Positions 54,621-61,511 of a stretch of DNA of 64,000 bases are shown here, piece by piece. This DNA comes from Gemmatimonadota bacterium (GTDB taxonomy: Bacteria > Gemmatimonadota > Gemmatimonadetes > Longimicrobiales > Gaopeijiaceae). A program made the position numbers and the translations under genes. The notes below the pieces were generated by a model. The model worked only from the letters and a program-made list of their open reading frames with translations, had not been told where the DNA came from and made no database searches. The stretch covers positions 44,585 through 108,584 of the forward strand of contig JAPPGF010000017.1 of the NCBI GenBank assembly GCA_028875075.1. Direction: 5' to 3'. How positions within the stretch are numbered: the stretch's first letter is position 1; each line of letters starts with the position of its first letter.

Positions 54621-55057
54621 CGACAGTCCGTGCGGTCTTGGATGCGAACGTCGTCGTATCGGCGCTGGTCCTCTATTCGGGAGTGCTTTCGTGGCTGCGC
54701 GGCTCTTGGCGTCGGCGCGACATCCGTCCACTCGTGAGTCGGGAGACCACGGCGGAGCTTATCCGGGTCCTCGCCTATCCCAAGTTCCGTTTGAGTGCCG
54801 ATGATCGGGGCGACCTGCTCGACGACTATCTCCCCTGTTGCGAGACCGTGGGTGTGCCCGTCGCGCCGCCCGCGACTCCGGAGTGCCGCGACCCGTTCGA
54901 CCGGCCGTTCCTGGAGTTGGCGCTGGCCGGGCGTGCCGATGCACTGGTGAGCAGCGATGCGGACATTCTGGCGCACGCGGACGCATTCGCCGTGCCCATA
55001 CTCTCTCCGGCCGTGTTCAGGCGGCGGCTGTTGGATTCGAGACGAGCGGACAAGTGA
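54617..55057 (+). CDS. PIN-domain RNase toxin (VapC-like)
   Basis: A 146-residue PIN protein starting at GTG 54617. Acidic active-site residues are seen: AVLDANVVVSAL (Asp8), Glu near 47 in SRETTAELIRVL, and ECRDPFDRPFLELAL followed by ALVSSDADIL with Asp. This is the subgroup annotated as PIN-family toxin component, usually paired with AbrB or RHH antitoxins. It likely cleaves tRNA or rRNA when freed. Complete module, translationally coupled. Confidence 0.93.
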   Translation: MTTVRAVLDANVVVSALVLYSGVLSWLRGSWRRRDIRPLVSRETTAELIRVLAYPKFRLSADDRGDLLDDYLPCCETVGVPVAPPATPECRDPFDRPFLELALAGRADALVSSDADILAHADAFAVPILSPAVFRRRLLDSRRADK

Positions 55058-55299
55058 TGTGCTCGGCGGGTTCGGCCGCCGCACGATCCGTCTCTTTCGG
55101 CGGCCTTCTCGATGCGCCCCCACCGCTCCGGGGGGTGACCGGCATGTTCCTCGAGAGCGGCTGTGCCATGCGTCCCTACGCTCCCCTCGGCTCCCCTGGG
55201 TCCCGCTGGTGGCTGCCATCGCGGGACCAGGACCAAGGTGTCGTGCACGGGCAAGTCCGCCCGGCGGGTCGGTGAGCGCCCACGGAGAGGAGGTCTCGA

Positions 55300-55740
55300 G
55301 TGGCTAGGCTCCTGTTCGCGCTGCTCGTTCTGCTGGGCGGCTGCTACAAGTACGTGCCGGTCCAGGCCGGAGCTTCCGGGCTCGCGAGGGGCGACCCGGT
55401 CCGGGTCCGTCTCGACCGCGCGAGCGTGGACCTCGAGGACATCACGGTCCGAAACATCAGAAGCATGGACGCCGAGGTCGTCCGGCTCAGCGGCTCGGAG
55501 CTGATCGTCTCGGCGCTCTGGCTCGATTCCGATACACCGGGCGTCGGCTATCCGGGCGGCGGGTGGACGGTGCAGCTGCCGCGCGCCTCGGTCGTCTCGA
55601 TCGACAAGCGGGTACTCGACGTGTGGCGAACCGCCGCAGTCGTCGGGGGCACCCTGCTCGGGACGTACCTCGGGTGGGATTCCTTGGCGGGCACGTCGTC
55701 TGGGACGGGGATCGACGACGACCGCGGGCAGATCCGCTAG
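55300..55740 (+). CDS. Hypothetical lipoprotein, copy 1 of a three-member local family
   Basis: A 146-residue protein from GTG 55300, with GAGAGGAGG upstream. Lipoprotein signal LLFALLVLLGGC, with Cys15 and the following YKYVP. The mature domain is beta-rich (RGDPVRVRLDRASVDLEDIT, GSELIVSALWLDSD, GGWTVQLPRASVVSIDKRVL) and ends with a Gly-rich helix (AAVVGGTLLGTYLGWDSLAG). A related N-terminally altered copy is at 59202-59663 and a 3' fragment at 57750-57866. Function unknown; the fold resembles small outer-membrane proteins such as that at 22523. Confidence 0.75.
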   Translation: MARLLFALLVLLGGCYKYVPVQAGASGLARGDPVRVRLDRASVDLEDITVRNIRSMDAEVVRLSGSELIVSALWLDSDTPGVGYPGGGWTVQLPRASVVSIDKRVLDVWRTAAVVGGTLLGTYLGWDSLAGTSSGTGIDDDRGQIR

Positions 55741-55981
55741 CCCGTGCGGCGACCGCTCGGTGGCTGCCGGCTCAGGGCTCCGTCGAGGACGATCTAAGGA
55801 CCGCTATTCGCCGATACGCCCGGTGCCTCGGTCGTCCCGTGGGATCCCAGGTTGACGGCCGCAAGCCGTGTTCGTGGGAGGTTCCGGGCGCGAGGAGAAG
55901 GCCGCTGCTGCAGCAGCGTTTCTTTGACAGATCTTGTCCACGAATTCTATCGTTACCCGAACCGGCTCCTTTGCAGCTCAG

Positions 55982-56566
55982 TCACGGGGACAATTGGTCA
56001 AGAAAATTGATCTGTGTTTCATGATCTCGCACAATAAGTGGCTGAAGAATGGAAAAATAACACGCTTCGAGATCCTTTAACGGTGAATCCTTTAAATTGG
56101 TCCAGTCATAGTACCTGATCCTGATGAAATCTCTTGAGTGTTCGTTCAAGAACTGCTTCAGCGTACCAGCAAAACCAACTAATCCGTCGTCCTGAAATTT
56201 TTTCCAAGATGCTGAGGCTTCATCTTGTGCCCGTTTTGCCTCGTTCGCGTCCTTGGCGTCGACGGGAAGTGAAGTAAACAGCTCATCTAATTCGTGTCGG
56301 TGATCGTATTGACCTTTTACGTGTAGATGTCCCTTCAACGACTTCAAGGCGAGTTCGATCGCTAGCGGATACATCATAAATAAAATTTGTGACATGCCCG
56401 CGATTTCTTGCTCCTCTTTGGTTCGGCGGCCCACAGTAGATATGGTTCGCGGACCGCGTCCGAGCCTTCGTGCGAGTTGTTCTTTTAGCCAATACAGTGC
56501 TGATCCCAATTCGAGTGTTCGCAATCCATTGACACGATCTAAGGAACTGCGGGTGTTGGCTGTCAT
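55982..56566 (-). CDS. Hypothetical HEPN-like helical protein
   Basis: A 194-residue protein, AT-rich compared with neighbours. ATG 56566 is preferred to the upstream TTG because AGG lies about 9 bases before it. A helical domain includes MSQILFMMYPLAIELALKSL, KGHLHVKGQYDHRHELDELF and TSLP; this His-and-Leu pattern is like HEPN or HEPN-like substrate-binding helices. The C-terminus (DFIRIRYYDWTNLKDSPLKD) looks ordinary. No R-x4-6-H is clear. Family not recognised. Probably accessory DNA. Confidence 0.6.
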   Translation of the reverse strand: MTANTRSSLDRVNGLRTLELGSALYWLKEQLARRLGRGPRTISTVGRRTKEEQEIAGMSQILFMMYPLAIELALKSLKGHLHVKGQYDHRHELDELFTSLPVDAKDANEAKRAQDEASASWKKFQDDGLVGFAGTLKQFLNEHSRDFIRIRYYDWTNLKDSPLKDLEACYFSILQPLIVRDHETQINFLDQLSP

Positions 56567-56623
56567 TTGTGGAGACCTCAATCTCCTTCACGGGACGGGG
56601 CAGTACCATCCTGCGAGTGCTAC

Positions 56624-56904
56624 CTAGGACGTTCGGTGTTTCCGGGTCCGGAAGAGCTGGATCGGTACTGCGAGCGCTACGCAGGGGAGATACATCACGA
56701 AGGCTTCCAGAAAGAGCGGGCTCGGTCCGCCGTCGCGGAGCCCGTAGCTCGCTATCAGCGTGCTGGCCATCAGCGTAAGCGCTCCAGCCTGTAGGATCGA
56801 CTGTATCCGATGCTTGTTCTTCCGATACCCATTGACAGATACGCCAAGAGGATCAAGTGCAGCATGATGTAGCTGCCCAGTGTACCGCCCAGGATCTGCA
56901 CCAT
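56624..56904 (-). pseudogene. Small membrane protein, split by a frameshift
   Basis: From ATG 56904 the minus strand encodes MVQILGGTLGSYIMLHLILL and AYL. The continuation GYRKNKHRIQSILQAGALTL, MASTLIASYGLRDGGPSPLF and LEAFVMYLPCVALAVPIQLF is in another frame, reached by one indel near 56832. It would be a roughly 93-residue protein with three helices. Stop at 56626-56624. The family is not recognised. The rest of the stretch to 57233 shows no gene. Confidence 0.6.
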
Positions 56905-57233
56905 CGTTGTCACTCTCTGATCTCAGTTTCAGGCTGGTCCATCGTAGATCGCCACTTCTCCCTGGAGGATCTAGTCCGCTCTCCCCGGTGCTCTCCTGGC
57001 CGATCTCCGGGGCTTCCGCCCGCTCAGGGCTCCGGCAGCTCCAGCAACTCCAGAGGGCTACCCGCCCGATGCCAGTGAGCCCTAGGGTTGGCGTGCCTCA
57101 AGTTGCAGCTTCGATGGGCGGGAAGTGCACCCCGTTAGTGTGCACCGGGAACTGTTTGGTCTAGCCCGTATAATGACCACCGACCCGCTCCAATACAAGA
57201 CACTCGTTACCTAGGGCGGTCCTCACACAATAA

Positions 57234-57701
57234 CTATACATATGGAAATATTTGTATGTCGCCAAGATAGAAACGATTCTCTCGATATTCGAAGGGTGAT
57301 ATGGCTGGTAATCTGAAGATATATCCCTCTGCCTCTTCTGTCTTTTTCTGTAGAGGCGTACGATTACAAACAGTCTCCATCATCGTTACCGTATCCTGAC
57401 TTTCTGGATCAGGATTTCCTTCAAGAGGTTGGCCCCGACCATACCTGGCAGGAACGGCCAATATGGTTGTAAAGGCCTTCATTGTCCGAACATGATACCT
57501 TCGGGGGTCTTTCCGAGCGAGGCGCGCCAGTATTGCAGCAGCATTCACGCGATCAAGGTGTGTTCTGGGTTCAGTAAACTGATCTAGCGCTTCATCGAAT
57601 TCGGCGGAACGTCTCTTGACCGCAGTGGAACGTGTCTCTAGTGGGATTTTCGTTTCCATCCACTCCCACACACGCTCGAAAACCGCAAGACTATTTCCCA
57701 T
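57234..57701 (-). CDS. Hypothetical protein fragment or small accessory protein
   Basis: A 155-residue, AT-rich gene. The segment HLDRVNAAAILARLARKDPR and RYHVRTMKAFTTILAVP resembles the C-terminal helical repeat unit (NAIYALERIARDS-type, then M-VLxAFV) of membrane-associated pentapeptide or NTPase defense proteins. No membrane segment or pentapeptide is present, so it may be a detached 3' part. The rest is not recognised. Starts at ATG 57701. Confidence 0.5.
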   Translation of the reverse strand: MGNSLAVFERVWEWMETKIPLETRSTAVKRRSAEFDEALDQFTEPRTHLDRVNAAAILARLARKDPRRYHVRTMKAFTTILAVPARYGRGQPLEGNPDPESQDTVTMMETVCNRTPLQKKTEEAEGYIFRLPAISPFEYRENRFYLGDIQIFPYV

Positions 57702-57749
57702 GCCGTCATCCTAGCGACCCGCCTGCTATTCGTCGAGGATATAATCTAT

Positions 57750-57866
57750 TGGCGAACGGTCGCAGTCGTCGGGGGCACCCTGCTCGGGACGTACGTCGGG
57801 TGGGATTCCCAGTCGGGCACGTCGTCCGGGACCCGGATCGATGACGACCGCGGGCAAATCCGCTAG
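57750..57866 (+). pseudogene. 3' fragment of the local lipoprotein family (copy 2)
   Basis: Encodes the last 38 residues of the lipoprotein at 55300 (WRTAAVVGGTLLGTYLGWDS-like, here with VGWDSQSGTSSGTRIDDDRG) up to the stop and 30 bases beyond. The upstream boundary at 57749 joins unrelated AT-rich DNA. A leftover from duplication and deletion. Confidence 0.85.
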
Positions 57867-57925
57867 CCGATGCGAGGACCGCTCCGCGGCCGGCGGCTCG
57901 GGCAGCGACGCCACGGGGGCGGCGT

Positions 57926-58375
57926 TCATTGCGACCCCACGGCCCAGGGATCGACGGTCTCGACACCGGTGTGACGAAACTCCCGGGTGTTCCTCGTCAC
58001 GACGGCGAGTCCGCGCGTGGCGGCAGCAGCGGCGAGGAAAGCGTCCGGCACGTGGTCATCGAGCGCTTCACCGCGCCGTCGCTTGTCCTCCATGATCCGT
58101 GCACAAGCTCGGGCGTCGGCCTGTGTCCAGTCGACGATGCGGTCCTCGAACAAGTCGTCGAGAAGATCGTGGAACCGCTCGGCGAGAGCGCGCCTGCGCC
58201 GGCCCGGCGCCAGACGGCCGATACCGTCGAGTATCTCCCAGACGGTGATGGACGCGAGCCCGAGGCCTTCCTCGGCAATGGAATCCAAAAACAGGGCGAC
58301 GCGCGGCTCGGGCCGCGGCCGCATCATTTCAGAGACGACATTGGTATCTATGAGCCACGCGAGTGGAGCGCTCAC
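57926..58375 (-). CDS. vapC: VapC/FitB-type PIN-domain toxin
   Basis: A 149-residue PIN RNase from GTG 58375, 2 bases after the antitoxin stop. Catalytic acids: LIDTNVVSEM (Asp10), Glu in ITVWEILDG, Asp in ARACARIMEDKRRRGEALDD and HVPDAFLAAAA, LAVVTRNTREF. The order fits FitB/VapC. It cuts tRNA or rRNA when freed of antitoxin. Complete operon with the RHH protein. Confidence 0.93.
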   Translation of the reverse strand: MSAPLAWLIDTNVVSEMMRPRPEPRVALFLDSIAEEGLGLASITVWEILDGIGRLAPGRRRRALAERFHDLLDDLFEDRIVDWTQADARACARIMEDKRRRGEALDDHVPDAFLAAAAATRGLAVVTRNTREFRHTGVETVDPWAVGSQ

Positions 58376-58377
58376 GC

Positions 58378-58629
58378 CTATTCCTCACCGGAGAACGACA
58401 GCGGCTGGTAGCCACAACGGATCGGGGGCGGAAGTTCGACGCCATGGTCCTCCCCGAAATGCCGCGCGAAGGCTTCGGACGGTTTCGGGCGGCGCTCGGT
58501 CTTCGTGCGCTTCTCGCGGATCAGGCGCCGGACAAGCTCTTCCATTGACACGCCGGTCTGCCGGGCTTGGCGCCGGAGCCAGGACTTGTCGCCGGGGTCG
58601 ATGTCGCGGACGATGACGCTGCTGCCCAT
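58378..58629 (-). CDS. vapB: RHH/FitA-type VapB antitoxin
   Basis: An 83-residue protein from ATG 58629, with AGGAGGT upstream. Residues 1-40 (GSSVIVRDIDPGDKSWLRRQ, ARQTGVSMEELVRRLIRE) form the ribbon-helix-helix DNA-binding domain of FitA/CopG proteins. The basic and proline-containing tail binds the PIN toxin. The promoter at 58681-58709 drives the pair. Confidence 0.92.
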   Translation of the reverse strand: MGSSVIVRDIDPGDKSWLRRQARQTGVSMEELVRRLIREKRTKTERRPKPSEAFARHFGEDHGVELPPPIRCGYQPLSFSGEE

Positions 58630-58680
58630 GCGGACACCTCCTGTTCGGTCGGGAGCCTTCAATGGACTCCTTCGTCAATC

Positions 58681-58709
58681 AAATTATGCTATCAATAATC
58701 TCGGGTCAA
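58681..58709 (-). promoter_or_regulatory. vapBC promoter
   Basis: TTGACC (58709-58704), a 17-bp spacer and TAATTT (58686-58681) on the minus strand, about 52 bases before the antitoxin ATG. Near-consensus and AT-rich in otherwise GC-rich DNA. The same -10 hexamer and spacer length occur in the AbiE promoter at 13306-13334. Confidence 0.65.
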
Positions 58710-59112
58710 AGGTTCGCGACTCGAGCTTCACTCACGGCCCCTCGCCCAACGACGAGGCTGAACTCAGGGTGGAATGCCATCGCCCGGAATTGCTTCATCC
58801 CGGTCACGGGGTCCGCGAAGTCGATGAGCTCCGGGGTGGCCATGCGCCCCGTGATGATCACGTGCGTTCCGGCGGGACGATCGCGGATCGCGGGGCAACA
58901 CCTCGTCGTGCTCAAGCCATCCGTAGGCGAGCGGGCAGGTCAGCGCATCGAGGATGACGATGTCGTAGCGCCACGAGTCCATAGCCCCGCGACAGCGTGC
59001 CCAGCACGCCCGCGCCGGCAGGGTCCTCCTCGATCCGCTCGCTCGGCCACGTGAAGCCCGCGCCCATCGCCAGGATCTCGACGCCAACTCGGGCGTCGCC
59101 GGGGACACGGGC
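58706..59112 (-). pseudogene. Corrinoid adenosyltransferase (CobO/BtuR-type), 5'-truncated and frameshifted
   Basis: Three minus-strand frames together give the second half of CobO/BtuR: VEILAMGAGFTWPSERIEED (about 59100-59040), then SWRYDIVILDALTCPLAYGW and LEHDEVLPRD (frame 2), then THVIITGRMATPELIDFADP and VTGMKQFRAMAFHPEF (frame 3). At least two indels separate them, and the N-terminal P-loop half is replaced by sequence joined to the lipoprotein copy at 59202. Not functional; the enzyme would have adenosylated cobalamin. Evidence that core-type genes were lost here. Confidence 0.8.
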
Positions 59113-59201
59113 TGTATAACCAGGGTGTACATTCGGTCCAAACGGTATTGGAGCGCTTCAGCAAGTACGTCCCAGACGAACCACGGTCGGCCACCTGAGC
59201 G

Positions 59202-59663
59202 TTGAAAACGCCGTGGGTCCGGGCGACGACAATCTCGGCGGAGAGGCACCGCTTCGCGCTGCTCGTTCTCCTGGGCGGCTGCTACAAGTACGTGCCGATC
59301 GAGGCCGGAGCTCCCGGGCTCGCGAGGGGCGACCCGGTCCGGGTCCGTCTCGACCGCGCGAGCGTGGACCTCGAGGACGTCACGGTCCGAAACATCAGGA
59401 GCATGGACACCGAGGTCGTTCGGATCAGCGGCTCGGAGCTGATCGTCTCGGCGCTCTGGCTCGATTCCGACACGCCGGGCGGCGGGTGGACGGTGCAGCT
59501 GCCGCGCGCCCCGGTCGTCTCGATCGACAAGCGGGTACTCGACGTGTGGCGAACGGCCGCAGTCGTCGGGGGCACCCTGTTCGGGACGTACCTCGGGTGG
59601 GATTCCCTGTCGGGCACGTCGTCCGGGACGGGGATCGAGGACGACCGCGGGCAGATCCGCTAG
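59202..59663 (+). CDS. Hypothetical lipoprotein, copy 3, with altered N-terminus
   Basis: Residues 19-153 match the protein at 55300 closely (HRFALLVLLGGC, YKYVPIEAGAPGLARGDPVR, then the same body to DDRGQIR), minus four residues in the GVGYPGGG loop. The first 18 residues come from unrelated DNA, so the family's MARLL start is missing; the only start is TTG 59202 without a clear ribosome-binding site. The lipobox LLGGC is intact but the signal core is short. May be inactive. The 30-bp segment at 59224-59253 is a repeat (see 61437). Confidence 0.5.
   Translation: MKTPWVRATTISAERHRFALLVLLGGCYKYVPIEAGAPGLARGDPVRVRLDRASVDLEDVTVRNIRSMDTEVVRISGSELIVSALWLDSDTPGGGWTVQLPRAPVVSIDKRVLDVWRTAAVVGGTLFGTYLGWDSLSGTSSGTGIEDDRGQIR
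59224..59253 (+). repeat. 30-bp repeat, copy 1
   Basis: Identical to 61437-61466: CGACGACAATCTCGGCGGAG followed by AGGCACCGCT. It marks the junction between the CobO remnant and the lipoprotein copy. The second copy lies 2.2 kb away in the same orientation. Confidence 0.85.
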
Positions 59664-60232
59664 CCCGTTCGACGACCGCTCGGGCGTCATCGGGTACGGT
59701 GTCGACATCGAGGCGGCGTCGACGACATCGGCGTGGAGGTCCAGTTCGCGCCCGAGCGTGCCCGGTCCCGGACAGTGAAGAGGGCCGTACCACCAGCCGA
59801 GTTCAGCATGCGATCCAAGGCGCAACGTGTCGGCGCAGGATTTCTGTTGGATCAGCACCAAGTCCGGCTTCGATTGGCGGCGAAATCCCTGCTGAGCCCG
59901 TCGCCGACGCGGCCGATGGACCTGTTTGTCCACCGGTTCAGGGTCCGCTGGAGCTCCTTCAAGCCAAGAAGGTCACTGCGATCGAAGCCCCTCGGCATCG
60001 GCCACTGCGGTTCTTCGAGGTTTGGGTGGTAGTAGCGTACCCAAGCTGCATGGCCAGCGGCAGGCGGGTCAGGCCAATCGGAAGAGAAGCCGGGGAAGGT
60101 TCGTGGTGGAGGCAGGCGGGGCCTTGGAGGTGGAAGGGGGACACTTCACCGTCCACGTGAAGGCCCCGGTTCCGCATACGTAGTCCGCACACTGGACGGC
60201 GTGGCGAAGTGGATCTTAGGTTGAGCTTCCCC
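59664..60232. other. Noncoding region with possible eroded genes
   Basis: About 570 bases. Minus-strand stretches read protein-like in pieces (YHPNLEEPQWPMPRGFDRSD, LLGLKELQRTLNRWTNRSIG) but contain stops and no start. I cannot name a family. No RNA gene seen. Confidence 0.4.
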
Positions 60233-61318
60233 ATGACTGCATCCTCCCGTCCTTTTCTCCGGCTCGTCGCGCTCGCGGCGCTTTCCACGTCCGCCTGTAG
60301 CACCGCGGTAAGCCGAGAACTCCCGCCTCGCAATCTGATCGTAATGATTGCCGATGGAGCGGGAGTCGGGCACTGGACACTGGCTCGGTCCTCTCGGGAG
60401 GAGCTGGCCGTACGCGAGTTCCCGGTGGCAGGCCTCGTCGATACACGAGGCCACGATCATGTCGTGACGGGGAGTGCGGCAGGTGCTACGTCGCTATCGA
60501 CCGGCACCCGAACGTTCGTCGGAGCCATCGCGGTAGGGCCAGACTCGACGCACCTCGAGACCGTGCTGGAAGTTGCCAAGCGACAGGGAATGGGGACGGG
60601 GCTCGTCACGACAGCGTCCATCGCCGATGCCACTCCGGCTGCATTCGCTGCCCACGCGGTTTCCCGTGCCGAGCAGGTGAGCATCGCTCGGCAGATGATC
60701 GATTTGCCCGTGGACGTGGTCATGGGGGGCGGCCGCCGGGTGTTCGAGATCGCAGGGGAGCGAGTCGGCGTCGACCTATGGGCTCAGGCTGCGGAGCGGT
60801 ACGAGATCGTTGAGTCACTGACGGAGCTGGAGGTCGTCGATACCGATTCCGAGACGGCTCTCCTCGGCATATTTGCCAGAGGCGCGATGCCGCCCGCTGC
60901 GGAGAGGTCCCCCAGCCTCGCAACGATGACGTCCGTCGCGCTCGATATCCTCGACAACCGCCCAGAGGGGTTCTTCCTGATGGTCGAGAATGAGGGCACC
61001 GATACGGAAGCTCATCGAAATGCCGAGCGGGACGTCCTCGTCGCCGAGATGCTCGACTTTGATGAAGCGGTGCGCCTAGCCCTCGACTTCCATCGCCGCG
61101 TTCCCGAGACCCTTGTGGTTGTGACAGCGGACCACGAGACCGGCGGGATCAGTCTCGCCGCAGGCGAGGGCCGCATGGACACCCTCCAGTACGCCACCGG
61201 GGGCCACTCGGCGGCCTTCGTGCCGCTCTTTGCCGTGGGTCCCGGTGCGGAACGCTTCGGTGGACTGAAGGAGAATCGGGAGGTGGGCGAGCTGCTACTC
61301 GAGGCGGTGCGTCGCTGA
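60233..61318 (+). CDS. Alkaline phosphatase (PhoA family) lipoprotein
   Basis: A 361-residue protein from ATG 60233. Signal peptide and lipobox ALSTSAC (Cys22). Metal site 1: VMIADGAGVGH (Asp41). Nucleophile Ser81 in TGSAAGATSLSTGT; the preceding residue is Gly where E. coli has Asp101, a known variation. Metal ligands are in VENEGTDTEAHRN, TADHETGG and TGGHSAAFVPLF. All expected zinc ligands are present. It hydrolyses phosphomonoesters at the cell surface. Monocistronic; no Pho box identified. Confidence 0.92.
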   Translation: MTASSRPFLRLVALAALSTSACSTAVSRELPPRNLIVMIADGAGVGHWTLARSSREELAVREFPVAGLVDTRGHDHVVTGSAAGATSLSTGTRTFVGAIAVGPDSTHLETVLEVAKRQGMGTGLVTTASIADATPAAFAAHAVSRAEQVSIARQMIDLPVDVVMGGGRRVFEIAGERVGVDLWAQAAERYEIVESLTELEVVDTDSETALLGIFARGAMPPAAERSPSLATMTSVALDILDNRPEGFFLMVENEGTDTEAHRNAERDVLVAEMLDFDEAVRLALDFHRRVPETLVVVTADHETGGISLAAGEGRMDTLQYATGGHSAAFVPLFAVGPGAERFGGLKENREVGELLLEAVRR

Positions 61319-61436
61319 AGGCCGATTTGGGCGACCGCCCGTGAGACGGGCCCGCCCGGGTCCCGGAAATCCCGGTAGGGCCGCCAGGCCACCTCGACCC
61401 TGTCCGGACGACGCGCGCTAACGCCGCGGATCCGGA

Positions 61437-61466
61437 CGACGACAATCTCGGCGGAGAGGCACCGCT
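61437..61466 (+). repeat. 30-bp repeat, copy 2
   Basis: Second copy of the repeat at 59224-59253. It lies in the 190-base gap between alkaline phosphatase and the antiporter. The gap's minus strand reads somewhat protein-like (TRATAAYRSLWQAFGERCLS, then RRPDRVEVAWRPYRDF) without start or family, so it may be the tail of a lost gene. Confidence 0.85.
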
Positions 61467-61511
61467 CGCCGAAGGCCTGCCAGAGGCTTCGGTAGGCCGC
61501 AGTGGCCCGCG

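Noticed and set aside
58764..59933. 389-codon minus-strand open frame as one protein
   Set aside because: Only two short parts match CobO; the rest is antisense to the lipoprotein copy, so it is a chance open frame across a pseudogene.
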